The position numbers and the translations under genes are program-made. The notes beneath the pieces are model-generated. The model was not told the origin of the DNA. It was given only the letters and a program-made list of their open reading frames with translations, and did no database searches. A stretch of DNA of 64,000 bases from Stachybotrys elegans (Eukaryota; Ascomycota; Sordariomycetes; Hypocreales; Stachybotryaceae), in contig JAGPNK010000005.1 of the NCBI GenBank assembly GCA_020746835.1, positions 1,736,001-1,800,000 of the forward strand. Direction: 5' to 3'. Shown here piece after piece: positions 43,246 to 54,362 of the stretch. How positions within the stretch are numbered: position 1 is the stretch's first letter; every line of letters starts with the position of its first letter.

Positions 43246-45132
43246 ATGCAGCGCGCAGTATCCAAGGTGTTTTGGCCCACACACCTTAGCACCGTCCGCA
43301 GCCTCGCCCGCTACTCCCATCGCCGTGCTCTCTCCTCCTCCTCCTCCACCACCGCCACCAGATCCAGTAGCCATCCGGCCAGGTCTGCCACGGCCCATGA
43401 TCCCCTCCGCTCCTCCATGTACTTCCGTCGCCTCCCCGTCGCCCTCGTCTCCAGCCTCGTCGTAGGCTGGGGCGCCTGGTACTCGTACAACTCAACTGGA
43501 GTCCCCGGCGTCCCTGGTGTCGCCCGCAGCTTCACCTCGACCCAGGGCGGCCCCGACGCCGTGCCCACTCGCACCGTCCTCGTTGTCGGCGCCGACGAGA
43601 TCAGGCAGGGCACGTTTATCGGCGAAGGGCCCATCTCAAAAGCTACCAGCGACGACGGCCGGAAGATTGTTGAGATGTTGACCCCGGAGCAGGCCACTCA
43701 GAAGCTCCGCAAGCTCGAGAAGTCCTTTTCCGTGAACCGAGGCGAGGGCGTCACACGATACGACTTGGTCCAGCTCCCCAGCAACGATCCCATTGAAGAC
43801 GACCACGCCGAGAAGATTGTCGACTACCCCAGCCGAGCACCTGTGAGCGATGGCATCAGAAGCGACTGGATGTTCTGGGGAGTCTTTGACGGACACTCGT
43901 GAGTCCACCTCTATCACACAGAGCGTACGTGCACACCCTTACTGATTCTTGCTCTAGCGGCTGGACCACTTCCGCCACGCTCCGCGAGAACCTCATCAGC
44001 TACGTAGCCAAGGAGCTCAACGATACCTACAGAGCCGCCGCAGACCATGCACCCGCGGGATCCGCCATAGAGCAGGCCATCAAGACGGGCTTCACTCGCC
44101 TGGATGATGAGATTGTCCACAAGAGCGTTGAGCGGGTATTCAAGGGAGGCTCCAAGACTGTCGCCGCCGAACTCCTTCAGCCCGCCTTGTCGGGATCTTG
44201 CGCTCTGCTCTCCTTCTACGACAGCCGAAGCAAGCTCCTCCGCGTCGCATGCACTGGGGACTCCCGAGCCGTGCTTGGCCGCCGTGCCCAGTCCGGCAAG
44301 TGGACTGCCACGCCTCTTTCGGAGGACCAGACGGGCAGCAACCCCAACGAGGTTGAGCGCATGCGTGCCGAGCACCCCGGCGAACCCACGGTGATCCGTC
44401 ACGGTCGTGTCCTCGGAGGCCTGGAACCCACCCGTGCCTTTGGCGATGCCGTCTACAAATGGAGCCGAGAGGTTGCTTCGAAGCTCCGCAACGAGTTCTT
44501 TGGCCGCAGCCCCTCTTCTTTGCTCAAGACGCCGCCCTACGTCACTGCCGAGCCCGTCGTGACCACGACCAAGATTCAACCCGAAAACGGCGACTTCCTG
44601 GTCCTTGCTACCGACGGTCTCTGGGAGATGCTCACCAATGAGGAGGTTGTCGGTCTGGTTGGTCAGTGGCTCGAGTCTCAGCCTGGTGCTTCATCCGGAT
44701 CGCAGTTCGACCTGGCCTGGTCAAAGATCTTCGGCTCCAGCAACCGCCCGCTCCCGGTCGAGCAGAGCAAGAACGGTGGCCCCGACGGACAAAAGACACC
44801 CATTCGTATGGAGCAATGGGGTCTCAACCCCGACGCCAAGGACCGGTTCGTTGTCAAGGACAAGAATGTCGCTACGCATCTTGTCCGCAACGCACTGGGT
44901 GGTACCAACCAGGAGCAAGTCTGCGCCCTTCTCACCCTTCCAGCTCCCTTTTCCCGACGTTACCGGTAAGCCCAGCTTTCCCCCACGACCCAAGATAATA
45001 CTTGACTGACAAGGAACCAGTGATGATCTCACCGTCCAGGTTATCTTTTTCGGCAACGGACCCAAGACGAGCGAGGAAGTGACTGTAAACTACGAGGCAA
45101 CCGCCCAAGAGCCTCTGAAAGCCAAGCTCTGA
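43246..45132 (+). CDS. ptc5: Mitochondrial PP2C-type phosphatase (Ptc5/pyruvate dehydrogenase phosphatase-like)
   Basis: Exons 43246-43898, 43958-44965 and 45021-45132 give 590 aa. The N-terminus is Arg/Ser-rich (MQRAVSKVFWPTHLSTVRSL), like a presequence, followed by one membrane span (VALVSSLVVGWGAWY). PP2C motifs appear in order: WMFWGVFDGHSGWTTSATL (metal-binding DG), ALLSFYDSRSKLLRVACTGD, SRAVLGRR, RVLGGLEPTRAFGDAVYKW, DFLVLATDGLWEMLTNEEVV and DDLTVQVIFFG (last metal Asp). The insert and presequence fit yeast Ptc5, the intermembrane-space or matrix phosphatase acting on the pyruvate dehydrogenase E1 alpha subunit. Substrate is inferred from family. The short last exon supplies the final catalytic Asp pair. 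Confidence 0.9.
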
Positions 45133-46300
45133 GGGAGGTTACCTATCATCCTCTATACCATTTCCTCTCGTTGATTCCCTACAGCGAATTTTGCCATCCT
45201 AGGACTTGGGGCGTTATGTTGGGCATGGAAAGAAAGCGTATACAGCGCAACTGTGATCTGACCATGGATTTCTTCCTGTATTGTCGTGTCGATTTGCAGG
45301 CTGTCCTGGGGCGTAAACGCCCGTTAGTTGGCACAATGTATGCCACGTTTTGATTTCGAACAAAGCTTGGTCAGATCAGTAGATTGTTTTTGGGCTCTGT
45401 GATGTGATGCAAGCACCGGCTGTACCCTAATCTTGATGTGATCTGATGGATGGCTTGGAGAGCGCAAGGAACGCGTGGAACAGATCCATCCATCCATGCA
45501 CATGCTTTGACATGGAAGTCATCTCGCATGCCTGCCCATGCTGTGGGTAGCGTGGCTTGGGGGCGGAGCCTTCGATTCGGGTCCCAGCAATTAGCAAATT
45601 ATACCTGCTGATGGGAAGGTATCCGTCACCATCTTCACTGAGAAGAGGTACATGACTTGGTGGTAATTTGAATATTGGGCGCCCCTGGCTGAGCGAGGCC
45701 CACAGCGCCCGCAGATGGGCTGGATGGTGGATGGGGTTCCCCTCTAGGGCCTAACGTCAGGTACGGCCAGGTACGGATTCTCAGGTGCCTTACCTGTGGC
45801 AGGGCGCGCTCTCTCGTCTAATTCCAGAAGTACTTGGCGCCGCAGCTCAGGTACCAATCCCTATCTCCTGCCTCCTGGCTCCACCACGGAAAGAACGACG
45901 ATCATTGACAGCCCGGCCTCCTTTTCTGTGAAGTCCAGCCTCCCATTCCAGCCCCCGAAGCCCTTCCGCAGCCCTCGCAGCCCTCGCATCACAACAAACC
46001 GCTTTTCCGACGCGCGCCGCCCCTCCCCCCTCAGTGGTGTGTGTCTCTGTCGCCAAAATCCCAAAAATTTCTGCCTCTCGTGAGACGCTGCGTGCGCTCC
46101 GTGACACCGACACCGACGCACGCCCACGTAACACCAGCAAGGCCCGAGAGCCGATAATATTCGAGTTTGCGAATCGTCCATGGCGGCAGCTTCCCTCTAG
46201 CAGCGCCCACAATCCACCGACGTGACACCCACCCCAAGGATTGCACTGCTCAAAGGGATTTGGCTTGGATCAAGGCGAATTAGGAGGAGCGGGTTGCGCC
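45133..46300. promoter_or_regulatory. Intergenic region upstream of the Uds1-domain gene
   Basis: About 1.17 kb between two rightward genes. A cluster of CAGGTAC/CAGGTGCC motifs lies at about 45760-45860. The stretch before the start is C-rich leader-like DNA. No coding exon is supported. Confidence 0.45.
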
Positions 46301-48949
46301 ATGGAAGCGCAAGCAATGGGGAGGACCAGTCCGTCAGACCCGGCTGGATCCGTAGGCATGGCGACCCAGGGCAAGGCGCTTTTCGACGCGTACAAGAAGG
46401 ACATCACAGCCGGCTTTGAGAAACATGGCAACCCAGTAGGTTGCACCAGACATGCATGCTGCTACACAAACTGACCCGTATCAGACAAACCATGACGCAA
46501 CACCCAGCTCGTCGCTGGTAGACCTCAAGGACCCTATCCAAGTACACCTGCTCACAGAGACGGCGCTTTCCGACAGCAAGCAGTATGAGATTCTGTCTCA
46601 AGAGGAGGTTGATGACCTGAAGAAGCAATGTCAGCTGCTATCGCAGCGCATCGACTCAACCAGGTCCAACCTGGTGATACAGGCTAAATATCGGGATGCC
46701 GCCAATTCCATGGCCAGGCTCTACTCTCCTGTGCCAGGCGAATCGAGGGGGTTCAATAACGACGATGAGAAGGATGCCGAGGCGGAGCGCGAAAGACAGG
46801 AAAGCGAGAGGAGGTGCGAGGAACTTGCAACGGAGCTGTTCAACCTCGAGAAGCGGTTGATGGACCCGCACAGACGGTTACTCGAACACACGGCTGGTGT
46901 ACTGCAGCTGACACACAAGGCCTCCAAGAAGGCCAATGCTCAACAAAACGGCCAGCCCAACGGCGGCATGCCAGGAAGCCCCGAGAGCCTCTATACTTAT
47001 TCACACGGCCGCAACAGCTTTGATCCTACTTCTGACGACCTATCTTTCTATCCCTTCGACCAGCTTGACAACCTGCAGTCGTTCCGCGAACCCCGGGAAA
47101 AGACGGTCACAATCCCGCTCAAGTCCCCAGTCCGAGAACAGCACAACCAGCTTCGCGAGGAGATGGAGCGCCTTCAGGAGGAGAACAAATTGCTCCGCAA
47201 GGAGACCAATGACCTCTCCAAGTCCATATCCACCATGGGAGAGAACCTGGGACGCCTCAATGTTGCCCTCCGAGACACCATCATCAGGTTCAACCCCCAA
47301 GAAAATGGTGACTATGATGACCCTCCCAGCTCAACAGCTGGAAGTTCGAAGCCAATCGATATGCTGCAAGCCCAGCTGGATTATCTCGAAAGTGGAATGG
47401 TGGCCGTTCAAGCAGAGCAAGGTTCCATGCCACGAGGCGGTGATCATAACACGGACGCGGTTCTGGTTGGCTTGTGGGATGTTATCCAGAATGGTCTCGC
47501 CGAAGCCAAGCGACAAAAGGAGGAGCGACGCCGGGCTCGAATGGAGAGGGGCTTGGAGGACGACGGAGAGCTGTCGGACGATGATGGGTTCGATGCTAAT
47601 GAGACCTACTCTCTCACTCAGTTCTCCAGCCGGGTGCAGTGGCTGTACAGGCAGACGATGACCCTGAAGGACCAGAAGGGTGTTCTCAAGAGGCAGATCA
47701 AGCAACAGCGAGAGCTGAACAACAAGTCGGATGCCGAGAAGGACAGCGAGCTGCAGCGCAAGCAGGAAGAGCTGGAGGAAAGCCACATTCTTATCCAACG
47801 GGCTGAGAAGGATGCCATGGACGCCCAAAGAATGTTATCTGAGGCGCTAGAGGACCTCGAGGAGGCCAGGAACGCCGCCGGCGGCTCTCGTTCGGCAGAG
47901 GCCGAACTTGAGGAGCGCGACGCCAAGGTCCAAGTTCTTGAAGCTCGACTTACGGAACTGCAAGAGAGCTTGGCTGAAGCAGAGTCGGATAGCCACAATA
48001 CCAGCCACAGACTGGCACAGTTCGACTCGACACTTGCTGCTCTCAGCTCACAGCTAGACGACACGGAACGATCTAAGAACGAGCTGAATACTCAGTTGGA
48101 GGAGACGATCAAGTCTCGAGACGCCCTGAACCAGCGACTCGGCGAAACTGACAAGGAAGTCGAGGCTCTCACCATGGAGCTCAACGAGGCAACCAAAGTT
48201 AAGGCGCAGGCGGAAGAGACTGCCCGCTCCTTGCAGCAGGAGCTTGCAGAGAAGCAGGCCGACCTGGCAGCAAAGGAAGCCATCCTCAAGAAGAAGGAAG
48301 AGGAGATGGATCAGATGAATGTCACGCTAGCGCAGCTCAAGACAGAGGCCACTATCGCCAGGGCAGAGCTGGACGGTGCTTACGGATCCCGCGCAGAACG
48401 AGCGGCTGACCTGGCGGCTATCAAGGACAGCGCCGACGTGCGAAATCTCCAAAACCAGGTCGCAACACTGAAGAACGAGCTCGCCGAGACAATCAAGGAG
48501 CTGGAGGAGATGACCAAGGAGACTCTTGGTGCGGAGCGCGAGAAGGTCGACCTTGAGGCCAAGCTCGACGACGCGCTGGGTGTCAAGTCAACCCTTGAGT
48601 CCGAGCTCCAGATTCTTGGAGAGAGACTAGAGTCGGAATCCCAGAAATGGCGCGAGAAGACCGCCAAGCTTCAGGAGGAGCTTGACGGCGAACGCCTCAA
48701 AGCCGTGCCTGGGGCTTCACGACCCGGCGCGGGCGCATCGCTACTCAGCGAACAGTTCCGTGCAACAATGAGGGAGGAGAGGAAGAAGTTCCAAGAGGAG
48801 ATCAGGGTAAGTCCATTCACCAGTGTCATGCATTGCCCATGCTAACGAATTTGCAGGAGGAGCGTGGCAGAGCCCGACGACTGGAGGAGGAGCTCAACAA
48901 GCTCAAGCGTGCTCAAGGCCCGGGCAAGAGCCCTCTGAGCCCGCGATAA
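46301..48949 (+). CDS. Uds1-domain coiled-coil protein (up-regulated during septation)
   Basis: Exons 46301-46435, 46485-48806 and 48857-48949 give 849 aa. Residues ~65-200 match the Uds1 (up-regulated during septation) domain: ALSDSKQYEILSQEEVDDLK, QCQLLSQRIDSTRSNLVIQA, YRDAANSMARLYSP and FNLEKRLMDPHRRLLEHTAG. From ~residue 260 to the end the protein is almost entirely coiled coil, rich in Glu, Lys, Leu and Gln (ARSLQQELAEKQADLAAKEA), interrupted by a linker near residue 300-370. It is probably a cytoskeletal or septum-associated scaffold; the exact role is not known to me. The final exon extends the coil (EERGRARRLEEELNKLKRAQ) to the stop. Both introns are phase 0 with clear branch sites. 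Confidence 0.85.
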
Positions 48950-50547
48950 GCCTCGCGCGCACAAAAAATGTGTTGTTTCTTCTATGTCTTCGTTCTTCCC
49001 ATATCATACAAGCGTTGCGATTTGAGCTTTGCACATAGACCGTCATTTTTCTTGTACCAGTACCTACTACCACGGCGAGAGAGCTGTCGTCTGTTATTTC
49101 CCTTGGCCTTTGTTTTTGTCGATTTTTTGACGATGTCGTGGATACAATGTTACACGGTTGCGCTCATGAGAATGGCAAAAGGGGATTGAAGGTATGCCTT
49201 GCTTTAGATTAGGAGTTTCTCGTGCGTCCTGTCCCCCCGAGAGTCAACGCTGTACTCTTGAAGGATTTGTTTTGCGGTGGATTGAGCCCATTTTGGTTTT
49301 AATGTATCTTATACTGGCATGAATCTGTTGGACATCTGAAGAGGTCGGGACAGTAGATCTACTAGACAGATAGACGATTGAGAGAAGGCATGCTGATGAT
49401 GGACACATGAAGAACCTATCTGGCTGGCTGTGACATTCTGAGAGCAACGATGCAATATGGGACTCGTTGCTGGGAGCCTCGTCTTGCAGGGCCATGTACC
49501 ATTGTCGTGAATAGATCCAATACATACACTTCAGGTGTTTCAAACCAATAGCTCCAATGCAAATGCAGGTGATGTATTGCTTTCATATATATCCCTGAGG
49601 TAGATCAACATCAGTCTTCAGTCTTGATCCTCCCTATATTGCTCATATCTGTCGTCGGCCATCCCTCATCACTCATCATCTTCGTTGTCACACTCATCGT
49701 CATCCTCGTTATCACACTCATCATCACTCTCTCGTACAGACCTCACCCAAACGCCGCCCGCTTGCTGATCTTCTCCCAGAACCACTACCGTCCAGAGATA
49801 AGAGAGCCGCTCGGAGACAAGAAGTAGAAGAAAAGCCAAAACACAAACGGGCACGGGAAAGGAACCGACACTGGTAAACAAACAATCATGTTTCCATAAT
49901 TTTGCCTTGTCCCTCGCTCACACAGAAAGAGCGGGGGCGCTGATATTGAGAAAAGGGGAACAGATGTCTTGAGCAGTAAAGTAATGAGCACGTTCTACGG
50001 TGTGCAGATGCAGAGCTAGTAAATAAAACTGATGCCAAACACAAATGCCGAACACGCGCGCACGCCAAAATCCCCTCCACCCAACGACGTTTCCCTTATC
50101 CAATTGGGAAAGTGTCGACAAACGCGAGAATTTCATGCCAGTTGCAGGTTTTCCAGCTCGGATAGTCAGGTGAAAATGAACTCTAAAACGCCGGACACCG
50201 CCCAACCGTATAGATGATGTAACATAGATAGAAAATGGAAAAATCACACTCTGGTGATGAGATGAGGGAGAATGTATGCCAGTTGATGTGTGTATGTGTT
50301 TGGTGATGTTGGCGGATTAAAGGTGAATAGTATATGGAAGCAGGTAGGTGTGGTATAAACAGCGCTGAAGCAACGTGTGACCAGCCGGCGAGCACCGCGA
50401 GGTGATTGTGGCCCTGGTCAAGATATATTAGAGATAAGAGAGTCATGACCCGAGATGTCCCAATGACGCCAAGGAGGGGGTTTGATGCCCGGATGGGCGA
50501 CCGAATTGTGAGCGGAGGAGCGCCATGCGTTGAATGGACTAAGGCTC
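48950..50547. other. Convergent spacer between the Uds1 and Sok1 genes
   Basis: A 1.6-kb stretch holding two 3' regions. At 49677-49698 and 49701-49722 there are two imperfect copies of a 22-nt unit (CATCNTCGTTNTCACACTCATC). No open frame looks like a protein. Confidence 0.45.
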
Positions 50548-52485
50548 TTAGACCCTCGTGGAAGGGCTGTCGATGGACATCTCGTCAGCGTCAGTAGCAT
50601 ATGCCAGCTGCGACCACACCCGCCAGTGCAGGATGCCAAGGTGAGCCAGGCGCGTGGCCAGGTCCTCGACTCCGCCTTCAGCGTGTCCGTCGCGGTTCAG
50701 ATCGGCCAGGTGGCTAGCGGCCACTGGGCGGCCGCCCGTGGCGACGGAGAAGAGGGCGACGCCTGACAAGGGCTTGTAGTCGCGGACGCGGGTGGCGAGC
50801 TCGGCCATGAGGCGGGTATAGAAGTTCTGTTCCATCTCCTGATATATGGGCGAGTCGGTCCTGCCGAGCATCGCGGACAGCTTTTCCTCAAAGACGGGGA
50901 GCATGCTTGAGGGCGCCTTGGTGTAGCGGTAAATCTGCAGCGCCACCGAGGACGCCATACTCTCCCATCGAGCGGCCTGGCTCAGACCTGACGGCGCCGA
51001 CTGCATGAGGGACACGAGCGAGTTGTACACTGTCTGCGACTTGGCCTTGTCACAGGGGTCTGCGGCAACGTAAGAAGGCATAACTAGGGACGAACGAGGC
51101 GAGGAGGAGGCGGAGCCGGCAGCGCTGAGGACAAGGCTTGAGGGCCGTGACGAGGCGCGCGTTGTGTTAAAGTTGAAGTAAAACTCGGACAAGAAATCGC
51201 CGGCGCCGCTGCCCGCCGCGGGCTCTTCATCAGGGCTGGTGCCGTAGTGGCTGACACGCTCCAGGTCCTCGTACATCTGCATGCAGAGGTCCAGGTTGAC
51301 AGCGTCCATGATGTCGGCGCGCAGCTTGACGACGCGCTCCTCGTCAAAGACGAAAGTCGGCGGGGCGCGCTTGTCGGCGCTCGAGGGCAGCACGAGGCGG
51401 ACGAGGGCGTCGAAGAAGACGGCCATGTCGCCGAAGTGCTGCTGGGCCTGGTGGCCGACGACCGGCGAGTAGGATGCCTCGGCCTGACGGTACCAATGGG
51501 CGGCCTGGCTGACGTCGAGCTTGCGCGACTGGATCTTACGGTAGAAGAACTTTTGCTCAAAGTGCGTCGTGTCCTCGATGAGGACGGGCCGCAGGCAGCG
51601 GATCTGGTGGTTGGCCACATCCAGCTTCATGGCCTCGAGCACGCTGAGCAGACTGCGCATACCCGTGACGAGCATGTCCATGTCGCCCTGAGCGTTGCCG
51701 TTGCTCAGCTGCGAGTACATGGTGTCGACCCATTCATCACGCATGGGTGCGCAGTGAGACTTGAGCACGCGTGACAGCCACGTCGCCAGCTTCTCAAGGT
51801 CGGCCACGCCCCTGTGGAATTGCTGCATAAGCAGCTCAACGTTGAGCCCTTCGTCAAGGAACTGGCGGTCCCGCTGGGGCACCAGGGTCTGGATGATGTC
51901 CTTGACCGACTTAAGCAGCGCAGGCAGGCTCCATTCGTCAGATTCGCCGTGCTTCTCGTAGAAGCCGGGGCGGTCGGTGACGAACTGGATCAGCTCGTCT
52001 TTGAGCGTGTTCCAGTACTGGTTGGCCCGCTCCTGCTTCTTCCTGCCCTTCTCACCGTCCAGGTTTGGCCGGAAGTGGAGCTCGGGATCGAAATTTATGT
52101 CGTGACGAAGCTTGGGGTTATGTATAATCTTAGCTACGTCGAGCTCGCTCAGCGTGGCTCTCGTCACCGGGGGCTCGGCCCGAGGCTGTGGCGGAGGAAA
52201 GACACATGACAGCTCAGCGGCTGGTGTCGAGGCTGTAGAGGAGGTAGACGAGGCACCGGCGAGCATCGGTGGTACGCCAGGGTTCGTACGGCTCCTGGTC
52301 CTGCTGCTGGTGTCACATCCCCTAGGCGAGACTTCTTCCTCGACTCGGGGCGGGTCCTGCATCTCGACCTGCGAGTCTTTACGTGTCTCGGTTTCCGTGG
52401 TTGGCACGGGGGCTGATGTGGAAAGACTCCTCTGTGCCCTCTCGACGGAGCGGCCACCTGGCTGGTCGGGCAGCATGTTGCTCAT
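50548..52485 (-). CDS. sok1: Sok1/T-complex-11 family protein
   Basis: An intronless gene of 645 aa. The first ~110 residues are Ser/Thr/Pro-rich and disordered. The rest is a Tcp11 domain, an all-helical fold: VAKIIHNPKLRHDINFDPEL, LKDELIQFVTDRPGF, LLMQQFHRGVADLEKLATWL, VANHQIRCLRPVLIEDTTHF and QKFFYRKIQSRKLDVSQAAH. A Ser-rich insert separates the last helices. In yeast Sok1 is a high-copy suppressor of cAMP-dependent kinase loss, and in animals TCP11 affects cAMP signalling in sperm. A role in cAMP/PKA growth control is therefore inferred. The frame is open 95 codons further upstream (to 52770), but the segment before MSNMLPD has no conserved features. Its upstream region is unusually long. 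Confidence 0.88.
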   Translation of the reverse strand: MSNMLPDQPGGRSVERAQRSLSTSAPVPTTETETRKDSQVEMQDPPRVEEEVSPRGCDTSSRTRSRTNPGVPPMLAGASSTSSTASTPAAELSCVFPPPQPRAEPPVTRATLSELDVAKIIHNPKLRHDINFDPELHFRPNLDGEKGRKKQERANQYWNTLKDELIQFVTDRPGFYEKHGESDEWSLPALLKSVKDIIQTLVPQRDRQFLDEGLNVELLMQQFHRGVADLEKLATWLSRVLKSHCAPMRDEWVDTMYSQLSNGNAQGDMDMLVTGMRSLLSVLEAMKLDVANHQIRCLRPVLIEDTTHFEQKFFYRKIQSRKLDVSQAAHWYRQAEASYSPVVGHQAQQHFGDMAVFFDALVRLVLPSSADKRAPPTFVFDEERVVKLRADIMDAVNLDLCMQMYEDLERVSHYGTSPDEEPAAGSGAGDFLSEFYFNFNTTRASSRPSSLVLSAAGSASSSPRSSLVMPSYVAADPCDKAKSQTVYNSLVSLMQSAPSGLSQAARWESMASSVALQIYRYTKAPSSMLPVFEEKLSAMLGRTDSPIYQEMEQNFYTRLMAELATRVRDYKPLSGVALFSVATGGRPVAASHLADLNRDGHAEGGVEDLATRLAHLGILHWRVWSQLAYATDADEMSIDSPSTRV

Positions 52486-54300
52486 GGTGATGGGTGCTTT
52501 TTCCAGTCCAGAGTGACGGTTGTGTATATTCCCCCTTCGATTCTGAGGAAGATCCAAAATACAGCTTCCTCTCCCTTCACTCCCTCTCTTGAACCCGTAT
52601 TTCTTGCGCCCTTTTCGCCTGGGTAGTGGTCGTCGTTTGTCTATAGGGTTCGTAATACGCCTAGCCCGGGAAGAAGCTCTGTGTGTGTTGAGAGCCTGAC
52701 AAGGTGAGCACAGAGAGAACGGGTTGTTGTTGTTGGTTGAGTATCTGGTAGTTGGGTAGCCTGTCAGCATATGTTCATAGTAGAGGGACAGAGAGGCGGA
52801 GGAGATGAAGCATCATGTGTATACTGGGCTCAGGTGTGTGGCTGGCGTGTGATAGATGCCGGTCGGAAGCAGGCGGCCGGCGTCGGGCACAAACCAGCCA
52901 ACCCCCAACTCCCAACATGTTGTTGCTGCTTGCTTGTGCCACGGGACAGTGCCGAGGTGTTGTAGGACAGCTTACTTTATGGCCTGAGCAGGTCGCCTTG
53001 TCCGAAGAGACTCGGGGCTTGTGGCTTGCTTGCTTCCGTCGTAGGTGGGTGTTATTCGTGGTGGTGTTGTTCCGAGAGGATCGGGAGCAATCAAGACGAG
53101 TGAATGTAAAGTCTGGGTCTGGTTGGTGATTAGAACCGGCGGTCGAAGTAGCCAAGATATGAGGAGAGAAAAGAAGAGAAGTAGAGAAGAGGGAAGAGGG
53201 AAGAGCCGAGTGGAAATACCTGAAGGAATGTGCAAGGAGTGCCAGGAGTGCACTGGAGGGTGGGCGAGACGGCAAAGATAAAGATAATACAGGTACTAGT
53301 AGACACAGGGAAAGCCGCCGCAAGACTGAAATATGAGAAACCCTGGTCGTACCCAGACAGGTCGAGGCGGTAAAGGAGTGTGAGATTCGGACTTGGACCG
53401 TAAATGCAAAGGGGGTGTGAAAAGGAAGGAGGGCACGACAGACAGGAGGGCGGTAAGGACGTGGTGGGTATTAAGGGATCCCGGTGAGGGTGAGGAGCGT
53501 GCAGGGGGCCAGCAGGGTGGATAGGTGATCTCCGAAACGGGAGCAAGATGGCAAGCAATAAGAGGTAATAAGGTGGTAGTATCCGCCGCAGTAGTCGCCC
53601 TAGTCCATCGAGAGCTGGGACTAGAAGCACCAGGAGTGACCGGTATGGAGACGTCGCACTGATATCACTGACACTGGCACTGTCACCGATGCTGTCACTG
53701 ACACGGACGGTGCTGCTGCTGCTGCCGCTGCTGCTGCTCTTCCCGGCGGCGGCGGCGAGGGCCCGGATGGGGGAGCAGAGTCGCTTTGCCACGGCCCGTC
53801 TGATTGTGTGGAATATCAAACACACTTCAGAGAGGTGTGTCAATAAGGACAGGTGGTGCATGAGGCCGGTTCGTTGGTTTTCTCTCCTTGTTGAATTTGT
53901 TGATTCGTATTTTTTCCATGCTTTTTTGTTGCTTTTTTATTATTTTTTTCTTCTTTTGATTTCTCTTTTTTGTTGTTGTAGCCGCTGATGGAGAGAAGGA
54001 CGTAATGATTCCAAGCAAGAGATGCAATGCGAGGAGCTCCCTTAAATAACGGTGATGAACTCTAATAACATCGCTTCTTTTTCCCCAAAGCAACACATCA
54101 CCATATAGCTCATAGCAGCATCAACAAATAACAAAAGAAAATTCCTATCATACAATGATAGCGGAAAGGCTTGAACCTTGCGCCAATGCAGCACCTGCCC
54201 GTGAAGCTCGACATTAGGTTCACGGGCGCGCGCACTCTAAGCTGAATCAAACCTACTCAAGATTCCGAGCATGAGAACCTAATGACAAGTCCGGCCGGTA
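52486..54300. promoter_or_regulatory. Probable long leader and promoter of sok1
   Basis: The minus strand is pyrimidine-rich from about 53130 to 53340, consistent with transcribed leader DNA. CTG/GCTGCT and GGC triplet runs lie at 53709-53760, and T-rich runs at 53910-53970. Open frames here (for example 53130-53861 on the minus strand) are low complexity and overlap one another. Confidence 0.4.
54197..54227. other. Perfect 9-bp hairpin
   Basis: GCCCGTGAA at 54197-54205 is exactly complementary to TTCACGGGC at 54219-54227, with a 13-base loop. It lies in gene-poor DNA about 1.7 kb upstream of sok1. It could be a structured RNA, a palindromic protein-binding site, or chance. Confidence 0.4.
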
Positions 54301-54309
54301 GTAGGTTGT

Positions 54310-54362
54310 GGAGGAGGAGGAGGAGGAGGAGGATGGATGGATGGATGGATGGATGGATGGGG
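54310..54362 (+). repeat. GGA and GGAT microsatellites
   Basis: A GGA tract of about seven units runs directly into about seven units of the tetramer GGAT (54331-54360). Confidence 0.9.

Noticed and set aside
54120..54240. GGTTCAAGCC on the minus strand, considered as part of a tRNA
   Set aside because: The T-arm would have a six-base loop and the neighbouring 9-bp hairpin blocks a cloverleaf.
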